DNA of 64,000 nucleotides, from positions 1,910,001 to 1,974,000 of the forward strand of contig NC_092582.1 of NCBI RefSeq assembly GCF_037975245.1, read 5' to 3'. The position numbers were made by a program, and so were the translations under genes. How positions within the stretch are numbered: the first letter of the stretch is position 1; each line of letters opens with the position of its first letter. The notes under the pieces are model-generated. The model did no database searches. It had not been told where the DNA came from and saw only the letters and a program-made list of their open reading frames with translations. Shown in pieces: positions 1-13,100 of this stretch. The stretch is from Apostichopus japonicus. Taxonomy: Eukaryota > Echinodermata > Holothuroidea > Aspidochirotida > Stichopodidae.

Positions 1-299
1 CTGTACAGTATGATCACAATGTACAGTATGATCATAACGTACAGTGTGATCATAACGTACAGTATGATCATAAAGTACAGTATGATCATAATGTACAGTA
101 TGATCACAATGTACAGTATCATCATAATGTGCAGTATGATCATAAAGTACAGTATGATCATAACGTACAGTATGATCACAATGTACAGTATCATCATAAT
201 GTGCAGTATGATCATAAAGTACAGTATGATCACGAAGAACAGTATGATCACAACATACAGTATGATCACAATGTAAAGTGTGATCATAAAGTACAGTAA
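1..299. repeat. 18-bp tandem array (left edge of window)
   Basis: About 16 copies of an 18-bp unit like GTACAGTATGATCATAAA, with small variants (ATGATC/ATCATC, CAAT/TAAC/AAGT). Because 18 is a multiple of three, the array is open as a six-residue repeat, but this is not evidence of coding. It may continue beyond the window. Confidence 0.95.
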
Positions 300-360
300 T
301 TTATTGGAATTTCAAGAAATTTTTCTTTTTGTTGCTAATTCGAGTCATCATTATGCTGTT

Positions 361-465
361 TTGCCTCTCTTCACCCAGGTGTATACCCTACTGCCACGTT
401 AAGTTCGACAGGTTATCATTGACCAGGGTGAGATTGCTACAGTATGCACCTTGAGCACTGTTATC
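361..465 (+). mobile_element. SINE internal fragment
   Basis: It holds GCCTCTCTTCACCCAGGTG and GGTTATCATTGACCAGG, which also occur in the SINEs at 52.3 kb and 62.1-62.4 kb. No tRNA-like head is present here, so it is a truncated copy. Confidence 0.65.
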
Positions 466-982
466 GGTGGATATGTCTCACTTTATAAATCCTCAATATT
501 ATTATAATTAGCTAAGTTTTTCTTTTGTTTTGTTTCTAAAAACTTATTAGCATGCCAAGAAATATCATCCTGGATTGGATAAACGCATCAGTGTTTATAG
601 TACAAACACCACAAACAAAATATTGATATTAGATATCTGTTTTGTAAAATCTCATGTGGGCAATCCACATGAGACTAGTTTAGAGAAAAGGAGGTACCTA
701 GTTACTTAATGGAAAGAGTAACCATTCGACAAAGATCGTTCGTTACTAGATCTGTCAAAAAAAGGACATTCATACTGACTTAGACCAAAATCAAATTTAA
801 CAAACATGGAACAACATTCTTGTTTATATCATAATCATTGCCTAATCAAAGTCTTACAGATATACAGACGGTTTGGTTGATCTGATAAATCTATTTTAAT
901 GATATGTCTATTTTAATTTTAAAAGCAGTTTGCTATTAGCAGTTTGCTTTTTTATTAGATTTATATAAGATTTAAAATATAT

Positions 983-1052
983 GTACAGCGCCTTGAGTTT
1001 GTTTTACAATGTAAGGCGCTTTATAAATCTAATTAATTATTATTATTATTAA
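983..1052 (+). mobile_element. SINE 3' tail fragment
   Basis: CAGCGCCTTGAG...GGCGCTTTATAAATC followed by an ATT-rich run, the tail type seen in the 62-kb SINE (CGCTTTGAG...TATAAA...ATTATT). Confidence 0.6.
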
Positions 1053-1178
1053 ACAGTTTTTGTTTTATTCTTATTCTTATTTTTATTTTTATTATTACGC
1101 CTTTTTTCTAATCTGCCTGACCATGGTTAATATCTCATACGAGTACTGTTTGTATATCTGTGTGAAGCAAAATAACAC

Positions 1179-1289
1179 TCACTTAGCCCATTCTACATTT
1201 AGGATCAAATGATCATATCCAAATCCAGAGACAGACTGGATGGCCCTGGCAGCTGATTCCCGACTGAAGAACGTAATGAATGCAAATCC
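1179..1289 (-). CDS. EIF3G: EIF3G exon 9 (RNP1 half of RRM; C-terminus ambiguous)
   Basis: The acceptor is AATTTTCCAG|, and the exon encodes [20 protein letters not shown] then [15 protein letters not shown]. Reading on gives an immediate TGA at 1181-1179, so the protein could end at WAK. The same bases form a consensus donor, AA|GTGAGT (exon end 1183). Human eIF3g continues WAKPSTN, so a tiny last exon at lower coordinates is equally possible. I found no clear candidate for it. Confidence 0.88.
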   Translation of the reverse strand, partial: GFAFITFFSRESAARAIQSVSGFGYDHLILNVEWAK

Positions 1290-4153
1290 CTGGAAAATTA
1301 AAAGAAAAAGAGAAAATCAAATAATTATAACAAGAATTGCGGGGGGGGAGGAGGAAATCAGAGACAAAGATACCATGGTTATTAGACGGAATAAACAAAC
1401 CACTTAAGAAAGCACTCTGTAAGTCCAGATAAGACGGTCAAGAGACCGTTGATATCAACCGCTGCAAAACCACCTTTCAAAGTAAACGCACAGCACACTG
1501 AAGTATTTTCCGTTAGATTCCGGCAGATATCTTGTCCTCGGGCTTGAGGATTTGTAAACAAGGAAAAGTGTGCCTCCTCGGAGGGAAGGTCACCGTGTAA
1601 AACAACGCATGAAAGAACACACTTGGAATATGCGATAGCTATCAGAGATCACTTGTTTCCCCCCCCCCCAAAAAAAATGTATATGTATTATCTATTTATA
1701 ATACCACAACCGCTGAGAGGACCTTGGCTTTTAATGTTTACGTACATGCCAAAGAAAGAGAGACAGGGAGAGGGAAAACCGAGATGAGAAGAAGAAGAAG
1801 GAGAAACAGATAGTCAAGTGGATTGACATTGATGGGATTGAGTATGAGAGGTGGGGATAAAAGGGAACAACAACAGGAAATAAATAATAATTGATTGATT
1901 CTTTTAAAAAAAAACACACGTAATCATTTCCAACTGACATTGAACGTGATGATCAATTGTAAATTGACATCGGATTCTGATGTCTGTAGTATTATTATTT
2001 TTAATAATTTCTTGCTGATGTATGATGTATCGTTTGTATACTGTGCTGTGGGTATTGGCCGCAGCTGTTATGTACTGACTGTATACACTAACTGTCTAAT
2101 TACCAACGGTAGCAAGCTGTGTGTGTATTTTCTGGGATCGATGGTGGTGTCTAACACTTCTGTTACACCTCATTCGAACTAGGTCAGATTACCGGCATTG
2201 GACGTTTCTTTTTGCGTGAGTCTTCACACCATTTATAGTCTACTGACCACTGCCCTAGCAATCCTAGGCAAGATTCTTCTTCTTACAAAGGAAGTACACG
2301 AGTGCTTTGTTACAAATTTTCATGATGTCACATTAACATTCAAAGCGCACATCTGTAACTTCTGATAGTTTTCTCTATCGTTTTCTCTCACTCTTAAACA
2401 ATTTAACGCCACTTGAACTAAACTTGATTTCTAGCTGCTTTCACTGATTAGCCTTTCTGAGAACACAGATCTGAGTTAAATTAAGTTCCCAGGATCATTT
2501 TAATCTTCATATGAATTCACATTTTGGCTAGGAATTTATTGGTTAACATGTAAACATCTGTAGAAAATATGTAAAAACTTCAAAAGTGTCTGGAAGCAGG
2601 GTGAAAGAGTTAGAACTTGGACAGCTACACAGTATTTGAGGTGACGAAATAACTTCCCACAATGTTGGAAAGGCGAGAAGCTGGAAAGTATAGAACAGTT
2701 GAGAATTTTCCAGTCTCAAATGAGATTCAGACTTGGGTATTCACATTCTTCAAAGTAGATGACAATTTGACCAACTTTTGAAGTTGAATAAACTAATGTT
2801 TCTTATATCCACAGAGTCGTTTTCTTTAGTTAGCAACTTGGGAAGTAAACTGACACTAAAGCAAAAAGACAACTCGCCTATATATAGTTGTTACATCATC
2901 TAGAAGGAAACCTCCCATCATGCACTAGCCTTTATACCTGTATCTGCACAACTTCATCCTGAAGATTGTCGGCAACAAATATCCTGTTCTGTAAATTTAC
3001 ACCAGGATCTAAACCATCATACCCTATTCAAAGCATTCTCATAATGAAAACTCAAGAAAATAAAACTCCTCAATAGTACATTACCTTTGATGTCTGGGTG
3101 TTTCTGTCCATTGCCAAAAAGATTCTCTGTATAGAGCCAAACGGCTGGAACAAATCCTTCAAATCCGATTCCCTGGTGTCTTCTGAGAGATTTGTAACTC
3201 TGATGGTTGCACCCTCATCTGTGGCAAAAATTCATATTTATATTTTCATATATATAATATTCATATTTAACATCCATGATTATGAATTGTCAACAACTCT
3301 GTAACTGGACGACATACATTAATCTTGGAGTGACTCGAACCAGGGACCTTATAATGATTGCAAGGCACTGGTGTTAACCACTGAGCTAACACTCCAAAAT
3401 GAGAAGAAAAAACTTTGTGAAACAAGTACAGTTTTGGTTGAGGTTAGTCTATAACCAATCTGTTGTAACCTCTACTATAGTAGAATTGGTTTTGGTGACA
3501 TTCTTAAATATATCATTTGCTCAAAGTAGATATTATTAGATGCAACTCATCCTTGGGGGTTAAAATCTTGGAGAAATTAACATGGCAAAATTTGCAGCTG
3601 TTTTTCTGTCAGTACTATATAGAATAAACAAATTACCTTAGTGACAGAAATATGCTGACTTGTACATGTATGTCTAATAGAAAGATTTAGAAAACTAAAA
3701 TTAATGAAATGCCCCAAATAAGAGCTTACTGTACCTACAGTAGGGGAATTATTTCCCTACTGAACTTTTGACCTACAAAACTCCAACATAGTTCTGCGAT
3801 ATCATGAATAGACATGTTTCAAACATCTCAATAAATATAAAGTACAAGTGTATGACAAATACAGTAAATTAAAACTACATAAAAAATAGGAAGATGAGGG
3901 AGAATAAGGATAAAAACATCTGCCTGTTTTCTTGTTAACTTTATAGGTCTTTCTTTGTTGTTTTTAATTCCATTTTTTGCAAGAACAGTAAGACAAGCAT
4001 GCATGATTTCTCAAAGATAACTGGCACTCAAGGAAATGAGCAGGCTTTCAATTAATGAACTCTAGAATGAACATGACATGTTTTCATGACAGATGAACAA
4101 TATTAATCCGCTGGCGTAGGTTCCGCTTGGCTCTGGTGACCTCCATAACCACT

Positions 4154-4185
<32 letters not shown>

Positions 4186-7100
4186 TACAGACAAACAATG
4201 AGGCAGAGCTAAGGAACAAGTACAAACAATCTGCTAAGCAGAGCAAACTCGGTAAAATGCTATAATTTTACCTATAGTCTTAGAAGCCCACTCAGAGTCT
4301 TGTTGACAAGCTTATAAGAATTGGCAAATATTTATACAATTACAATCTGTGCAGTACAGGATATTGTACGTCTATGCTCAGACCTGTTCTGCTTTTATTC
4401 CAAATGATAACCTTCTTTGTATTTTCATCAGTATTGTTTAGGTCTACAGTATTTGACTAGTTTAAAACAGTTACTATTGAAGCATACAGTGTGATTAAAA
4501 GTTTCTTGGGGTGGCAGTGACATACTCATCATGGGGTCAAACCGTTTTCATTAATGATTCACGTAAATTTTATACGTAATCATTAATGGTTGACTGTAAT
4601 CATTAATGATTTATGTAATCATTAATGATTTACCGTAATCATTAATGATTTACCGTAATCATTAATGGTTCACCTTTATCATTAAAGTTCTGGGTGAAAC
4701 AAAGAATTATTGTACTCAAGGTGGATGTCTCAAGTCGATCCTTGGACGACAAAGATATCTGGATCAATTCAGTCAATTCGATCCATGGACGACAAAGATA
4801 TCTGGATCAATTCAGTCAATTCGATCCATGGACTACAAAGATATCTGGATCAATTCAGTCAATTCGATCCATGGACTACAAAGATATCTGGATCAATTCA
4901 GTCAATTCGATCCATGGACTACAAAGATATCTGGATCAATTCAGTCAATTCGATCCACAGACTACAAAGATATCTGGATCAATTCAGTCAATTCGATCCA
5001 TGGACTACAAAGATATCTGGATCAATTCAGTCAATTCGATCCATGGACTACAAAGATATCTGGATCAATTCAGTCAATTCGATCCACAGACTACAAAGAT
5101 ATCTGGATCAATTCAGTCAATTCGATCCATGGACTACAAAGATATCTGGATCAATTCAGTCAATTCGATCCATGGACTACAAAGATATCTGGATCAATTC
5201 AGGCATTTGACAGGACCTCTTTAAAATAGCGACAAAGAAAATTACTTAAATCGTGACTGCTTTTAACAATGGTAGCCCCATCAGAGGGAAAGACTATGAA
5301 CAACACTGATCTAAGGAAGGCAAACTACCTTTCCAATGTCTTCATAAGTTTTGGTGGGTATTTTCTGTGTCATTCCATCATACACTCTATATACACTGAG
5401 ACTGGCTTACAGATACAGTACTTTCTTCCATTTATATTGCTCTTCTTCCATCTTATTAAAGAGATTTAAGTTAACTTCTCAACATAGCTACAGTTCTACG
5501 GTATAACAGTACCCTTCCTCTCGCCCCTGAAAGTGAAGGCGGTGGGTGGACAATTAGCCAAATTACTATACATGAAGAGAGAAACCATTTGGCCCAAAGC
5601 TTGACATATGTCATGATTAGAAAAAAAAAAAAATTAAAAACCAGCCCACCTAAATGAAGTGAACCCTTTTGAAGATATACATACAGTGTTGGATGTGACA
5701 GCTCGGTATCTCTTAGGAGATTTCAAAATGAATGCTGGTATAACAGCACAAATACCTAGATAGAAGTATATATATAAACCATGTTGCACAATACAACTTT
5801 TACTTTCACTTAAGTTGCAGATCTACTATTAAGGGTGACATGCATCACATCTTATTTGCTTAAGTTGAAATCTAGTGGCAACTTTAGAACCACAACAGTA
5901 GGGTTGGTCAATTAAAATCACTGATTTAAATCTTGCTTTAAAAGTTTAGATTTTGTTTTTAAATTATTGCTATAAATCAACATGTTTATTTGCTTTATAA
6001 TTTTAAATGATTTTTTTTAAAAAGAGCCAACAGAAACTCTGTACTAAAATAGGAATTTAACATGAAAAGGTTCAATGGAATACATACTGTACATTGGCAC
6101 TAACTAAGTACCAACCCTGGCTTTATTTGTCAGTTAAACAAACTATCTACTGTACAGCAAGTAGATTTAACAATAATGTTCTCGACATCTTTGTTGAAAA
6201 CGCATTACTTCAAGGAAGTCTATGGTTAATTGTTGTATAATTATAGTTTACGTGTTTGTTCAGCGCATTGAGCTTCGGGATATTGCGCTCTATAAGTACT
6301 GGTGTAATAATAATAATAATCATGAAATGAAAGGCCATGTTCAATGTGTTGACAATTAGTAAATTATCAATTCTAAATGTTATTCAGAATTAAAACCTGG
6401 TTCTGTTCAAAAGACGTACTGTGGATCCTGCATAAACCACCAAAATCATTTCATGTTAAACCTACTGAACACACATTAATTCAAAATATAATAGTTTAAC
6501 AACAAAGAAAAGAAAATGATTTTCATCAAATGAATCCAACAATTTTGTTTTTACAAAAACACAAATCACTAATGGAAAATGTGGTTATGTATAATCAAGT
6601 ACTTTGACTTTAAGAGGACCCTAGCTTCTTTGGGAAGCAGTTGGTCAAATGGCAACAAATCTGGCACCCCTCACCCCAATCCTCATATCTCTCAAATAAC
6701 ACAGAAATTGTTTCCATAAAAAGTTGACAAAAGGGAATGAGAAACCATGTAAAAGTCAAATATGGAAATGATTTGACAACAGGTACAGTAGTGTCCGGCC
6801 ATGGGGAATGTCAATGATGGGATAACACAGATATCTGAATCTCTTTAAATCTGACAGTTGTAATCCCTGTAGAAACACTTGGTAAAACAATTGGCTTGTG
6901 GGAGTGGGATGGGGGGGGGGGGGAGAGGGCATTTCATCACACTCTACTGTCAAGTTTGTGTCAACCAATCGAGTGAGGGATACGGCACATATACAACTCT
7001 GTTTAAGATTGGTATAATGTGGTGACCTATACGAGTAGCACTGAACGCTGACAAGCTGACCTGCTCTTAAACGCCCAGTGACATCCCAGGGGAAGGAAAA

Positions 7101-10100
7101 ACGTCAGAGAGTATAACATTAGAAATCACCAGTCAGACATTATAAAACAAAACAAAAGTTGAGAATTCAGGTAAGAATAGGAAGATTGATGATTCACAAG
7201 AGAAGGGGGGGGGGGAGAGGGGATGGAGCTAACGACTGATATGTACAAGAAACAAAAGAATACATGATGACAACAATGTGTCGATTCCAGAATTTCAAAG
7301 GTGTACGCCGCTCAAATTAATGCAGTCGACAAATCTCTACAGAAAATTGACATTACTAAAGCGATTCATGCAATTGACTACTGGAAGTTTTTCCGGCGTA
7401 AAGGCGCCCGTCATCATCACCAGACATCCCCGCAGATATCCGAGTGCAACTAGGGATTAGGGAATGTAGCAATGTACAAATATAAAATTGCCACCACCAC
7501 AGAGAAACCTCAGACATCTGTGACCAAAAGCCCATTAAATGTCAACATGTATCTCAGCTCCCAAGATGAATGATTTCAAACCACAGAAAGGTGAAAGAAT
7601 AAGAGACGAGAAGTAAAGAGATGTGACGACGACGCGTGGAAAAGGGAATTCTGCATGTGTGCACAACACTCAAGTTAATGCGGTCGACAAACTCAGTCTC
7701 ACTCTATCTCTCTCTCCACCGAACAGAGAGGGAAAAATTTACTCACACCGCTGTCGCTGTTAAGGGCATAACTACCGTCACTGACGACTAAGAGAAGATT
7801 TATGAAAGAGGAATGAAGCCCTTAGCTCTCTCTGGCGATGAGAAAACTCCCACGGTGCTTCAATCTCTCAAAATGGATAAAAACTACCTGAGGGCGATAT
7901 TTAAAAAGCTTTCACCCATGAAAGATTCAGAGATAGCCGTTAGGTCTAGCTATGGTATTTTTTTTTCTTCTTATTTTTCTTTCTGGCTAAGTTTTAAATA
8001 AAAGACACAGTCTCCAAGGGCCAAATAAGAAATCTGTGACATCTGTATGGGCGGTTAAATAAATTTCAAAGGAAATTAAGTTTGATAAATGAGATTCCAA
8101 TGTTTCTCTTTATTTCGACATAAAGTGGTAGCAGGATCAGATTATGTGCTGTCGATTTGGGATGTCACAGGACGACGTACGACGTTGTGTTCGTTATTAC
8201 GGAGAATAGACGTGACAGTTCAAAGCTGCATTAACATGGTAGGCTAATTATGGAAGGATAACGAGATACATCTTAGTCTTAAGCTCTGATTTACTTGTGC
8301 TGACAGCTTGCCTAGGGCACAAAATTCACTTTTATAAACTGTTGATACCAAAATTATAGCGGGAAAGATAATAACGCTGTTTTCTTAAGTAATAATTGTA
8401 AGAGCTGAAGTTAATGACTGAGGGATGAGGTAAGAAGTTTACTTAGATCAACTTGAAGCCTTAATCATGGGTGAATGACACATTTTCTAAACTTTGCATT
8501 TTGGGGGTTTATTAATTTAATTTTATATTATTTTTCTCTCTTTTTATTTTGAAGCTTCATGCAAGAAAATACAAACACAGTTTATATACCTGAAGAGCTG
8601 AAAACTCTTTACTGAGAGTAAATGAAAGAGACAAATGAAAATATGGAGATTATATCACTTAGATCTATACTGGAAGAATTAAATCCTAAAAGCAACATAT
8701 GGGTTTTGAAAGTATATCGAGAAGAGCAACGCCTAATGCTCGAGAAAGAGAAACGGACAAATGGTGAGATATATGGCAGTCTTATCACTGGTCACACAAT
8801 TGGCAGTAAATTTAGATTAGATTAGATTTAGAATTGATTAGATTTAATTAGATCCTGACAAAATCTATCGGTTTTGGAACTTAATGAATGAGAGAAATCA
8901 ACATACAGTATTCTGTGTGTACACACAGTTCTGTTGCTATAGCACTGGGATCCATACAGTAGTAACAAAAATTTGGATCCCAAAGAAATGATAGGCATTG
9001 ATAGAAAAATGGAAAAGAGCGACCAACGCATACTGTTTACATTCAGTCAGTACAGCGTTTGTAGATCCAACATAGTCCATAGGCACTGAGAATTAATGGG
9101 CATGATAAACTGACACATAATGTTTGCAGCAAAACACTGACCAAGTGTTTAAAGCCTATCATCCTTCTAGGATTTACGGGATCTAAGTTTAAAGACATGT
9201 CACATGACAAATCACATAAAATGGCTACAATTGAACTTTGGCATTCTATATTAATTACTACAGTATGATCCAAACATTGAAGGTCTCATTTCCAACATGG
9301 GGTGGGGCACGGGGGGTGGGGTGATTTCGGTCATCTTGTCATACTTTTAATGGCCAAAATTAGCTCTATGATTACAATTAGCTTTGACCTATAACTGACA
9401 TCACTCACAGAGATTCAACAGCCCATGCCTAGGCTTACACCTATCAACTTTTGCAGTCCAGAAGATCATATTCATTTCATCATTTCTTGATTTTGAATCT
9501 TTCAGCGGAAAGTAATATGACAAACGTTAAATGAATTTAGACGGTAATGATGTCAAAGGTTACTTGAAAGTAATCATCCACTCGGTTTCTGGTCCGCTGT
9601 AACTGGAAACCTTTCCTATCATCATGAAACGTAGTTCTTCCTTCATACAACGAATTTGCAACACTACAACAATCCATCACAAGGAATTTTTCCAAACAGC
9701 TGGTTAAACTTCTTTGCAAAATATTCTGTAGCAACCCAGTACACTTCATCAAGAAAACTAAAGCAGGTAGATTCCGTGAATATTAATTTCACAAGAATGG
9801 AATAAATATTTTCAAAATATTGTCTGTTACATCCAGGGAAACTGAATTTAACAGACTACAGTACCACACTTTCATAGCTCCAATGTGTCTAGTGCTGCCT
9901 GCATTGGATATACAGTATAAAGGACACAAAACCGTACGGCTGTTCCGTAACCCGACTTTGTAACTCAAACCGGTTTGGCACAAAACCTGCAGGTTTCGGT
10001 CTGTTTCACATTTCATGAAAAAAGTGGGGAACCCTAGAGTACATCATGTGGTGTTTCTTAAGAGCAAACTATAAATAAGTATATTTTGCCAGCCAACTTG

Positions 10101-13100
10101 CAATCAGGAAGGGCGGGAAGGAAACATCCCATGAGTCAATACAAGCAACGATGCGGCCGATACATTGACAAACCAACACACAGAGAGCTATACACGCTTT
10201 CAACGTAGCTTAAAATAATATCTAACTTTGTCATTTTCTTTGATATTATTTCAGAAATGGATAAAGACAGCTTAGAGAGAAGAGATTGAGGGCATCAAAG
10301 AGATAATTTTTATCTTTTCCTTTTGAATCTTTAAAAAAAAATTCAACTAAATCTCTCATTATTTTGATAGGAAAACAACGTTTAATCCTTACAGTAAGGT
10401 ATACCGAAAAGACATTGGACAATTTAAAATATATCTCCTAAAACATCAGAAAATATGGAGTAAACAACCTCAGAAATTACTTTGGTTATGTTTTCAAATG
10501 CGAGGGTTAAAACCTGGTTTCCTTGTTTAAACCAGTTTTATTGTCGACACCAACCGCTTTCGTGAGTATCCAAACCTTCAGCCTCATCGACCCTCACTCT
10601 TGGGACTAATAACCAGCTGATTACACGGGCCATTTTGGACCAGAAGGAAAACTCCATAACGCTCTCGCAGACTATTTGAGCTACTACTACTGTAACTACT
10701 TAACGGAATTGATGAAAGGTGGATTAAATATCAACAGCAACTCTACATGAACTATTACTTATTTCTTCAAACTCTGTACGATTTTTTAGGTAGTCTGCAT
10801 CATTGCACGGAATATTACAACAACTTGTAAAAGAAAGCAGGTATCGTAGAGGGGGGGGAGGGGGGGCGGGGAGTTCACTGCACTTTAATACCACAAGGTA
10901 AACCAGAAGGTGGACCAGAAGGAAAATTGCATAACGCTCTTGCAGACTATTTAAACTACTGCTGTTACTAATTACCGGAATTGTTGAAAGGTGGATTAAA
11001 TATAATCAGCAACTCTACATAATCTATTACTTATTTCTCAAACTCTGCACGACTTTTAAGGTGGTCTGCATCATTGCACGGAATTAACAATAACTTATAA
11101 CAGAAAGCAGGTATCGTAGTGGGGGTGGTGGAAGATTACACTTCACTTTAATAGATGTTTTTAACTGACAATTTTTTGCTAAAAATCTAATGAATTCCTC
11201 TCATTGTCATTAATTTCACTTCTGCAGTTCTTATACAGACATCAAATGTTAGCTAAGTTTCTGAATGCATTCTCCCGACTGGACGTCACAAAGAATATGG
11301 CGATGGAAGTCTCTTACATTTCACTCAGAAAAACATCAAGGAAATAATCATGAAACACCTAAGCCTCTGCAAACCATTGTCCAAAGACAACACCATCAGA
11401 GACATTCTTCTAGTACAGTAATTACTCTTAGTAATTGTGTCGGCAAGAGTTTTCAAAGAACCAAAGCTAGGGTTAGAACTTAAATGTAAGACTTTTGAAT
11501 GGGATTATCTCCATGCAGGATCAGATTTATTGTTTTCCACAAAGTGTCTCCATGACAACCCCATGGGGCTAAGGTATTCGACCCAGCAACGAGGAACACA
11601 CGACCCAGGAACACATTGAGAGTGTTCAAAGCATCATCAGGGATATCAGGGATGGGCCCAGGATTTCCTGAGTGCCGGGTATACTGATCGCCGCCCTGGG
11701 GAGGGTCTAAGGGGGAGGAGGTGTCCCCCTCCCCTTTGAGAAATTTTTCGATTTTTGAAGGTGCTCAGATGCCAAATGCTGGCACTTGTGTAGCACATTC
11801 ACTAGTTTTGCTAACAATTTACATTTTTTATTTTTTTTTGTGAAATATATTGTTAGGAATGTCTGGATTTTAGAAGAAAATAGTGCTGGGTGGAATTCAC
11901 GATTTTTAAGACAGTGCTGGGCGGTAAGTTTTAGTGCTGGGCGGGGCCGCCCAGTGTGGGCACATCCCTGCATCATGATATACCAACTGCAATCCTCCTT
12001 GGTATAGCAATGCGACAGTCACTCAACAAGTACTTCTACCAATCTTTTCTTCGGTAATTTAGGTTATTATGAAATCAAATCAAATTCTTTTACACAAAGT
12101 GACAACCTTACTCAGCTGTGCGAGGCAGTGTTCCATAAAACTAATATAGGCCTAAGATAATGAATCTGAACCAATCCTTATGGAGAAGAACAACGTCCAC
12201 ATCTTACCTTTCCTCGTGAACATGGATTCACCCCTCCTCTTTCCACCTTCTCTGGCAGCTGGGGGAATGTATTTACCAGTAGAGGGAGGCTTGGGACCTT
12301 CTGGTGCTTCTCCAGCTTCCGTTGCAGCTGTAAACATGAATTGTAGAAATACAAAAGCAAAGTTATCTAAAAACTTCTGATATGAGTGACGATACATTAC
12401 ATCCAGAAAACCAAATGGCTTGGTGATTCTATGCCACCTTGCACATGAAAATTTGTAATGAAACACTTCATATAAGACTTTTTTGACCATTCTAATTCAT
12501 ATGATCATCAAAATTCTTACATTTATGTGCCTGTTTACATGGTTTTCCAAATTTCTCTTGACTTCAAATGACCTTTGACCAACAAAGACAATGATAAAAT
12601 TATTTGTGCTTACTAAGGTGGAAATACAAAACTAATTTGAAGTAATTAAACGACCTTCATCTGCCCTTTGCTTTAAGGGTTACAGTGTTTATGTTTGCAG
12701 ACTTTGAACTCTGTTGACTTTAAACCACCTATGACCTCCATAGAAAGCAATAGGGTTTTTGTGTTCACCAAGGTGGAGCTGCATAGCAAGTTTGGTTTCA
12801 CCCAGCCTTTACTGTGGGAGAATTTTACAGTGTCATTAGGTTTAGACTTTGACCTATTACCTCCATAGAAAACAATAGGGATTTTGTGCTCACGAAGGCG
12901 AAGCTGAGTTTTGAGTTTCATGTAGCCGTTACCTTTGGAGAACTTAACAGTGTTTTGAGGTTTCAGGATTCTGAAGTAGCTAATATAATTTAAAGCAGCA
13001 TTTTGCGTCCTTTTTTTTCTCAACCTCACTGATTCCAAGATGCCATAACGACATACATAACTAGCTTATCTATTCAAATCTTACTTCAAATGGTGGCATA

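Larger units (their letters stand above)
300..1178. other. Region downstream of EIF3G exon 9
   Basis: Apart from the two SINE pieces I see no gene. A tiny terminal EIF3G exon could lie here or beyond the window, but I found no convincing acceptor followed by a PST-type end. Confidence 0.4.
3219..12207 (-). other. EIF3G: EIF3G intron 7 (9.0 kb)
   Basis: The largest EIF3G intron. It holds a tRNA-like SINE head, a GACA microsatellite, palindromic homeobox-like motifs, the 43-bp minisatellite, a SINE tail, poly(G) runs (6911-6923, 7206-7214, 10851-10866), a local duplication at 10.6-11.1 kb and a G-rich dispersed repeat at 11.7 kb. No convincing EIF3G exon lies inside. Confidence 0.85.

Noticed and set aside
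3327-3395. Functional tRNA gene
   Set aside because: The A and B boxes are recognisable, but the T and D stems do not pair properly; it is better explained as a SINE head or pseudogene.
4694-5229. Three overlapping 133-176-codon proteins in the 43-bp repeat
   Set aside because: All three frames are open only because the unit lacks stops; no splice sites, codon bias or start context supports a gene.
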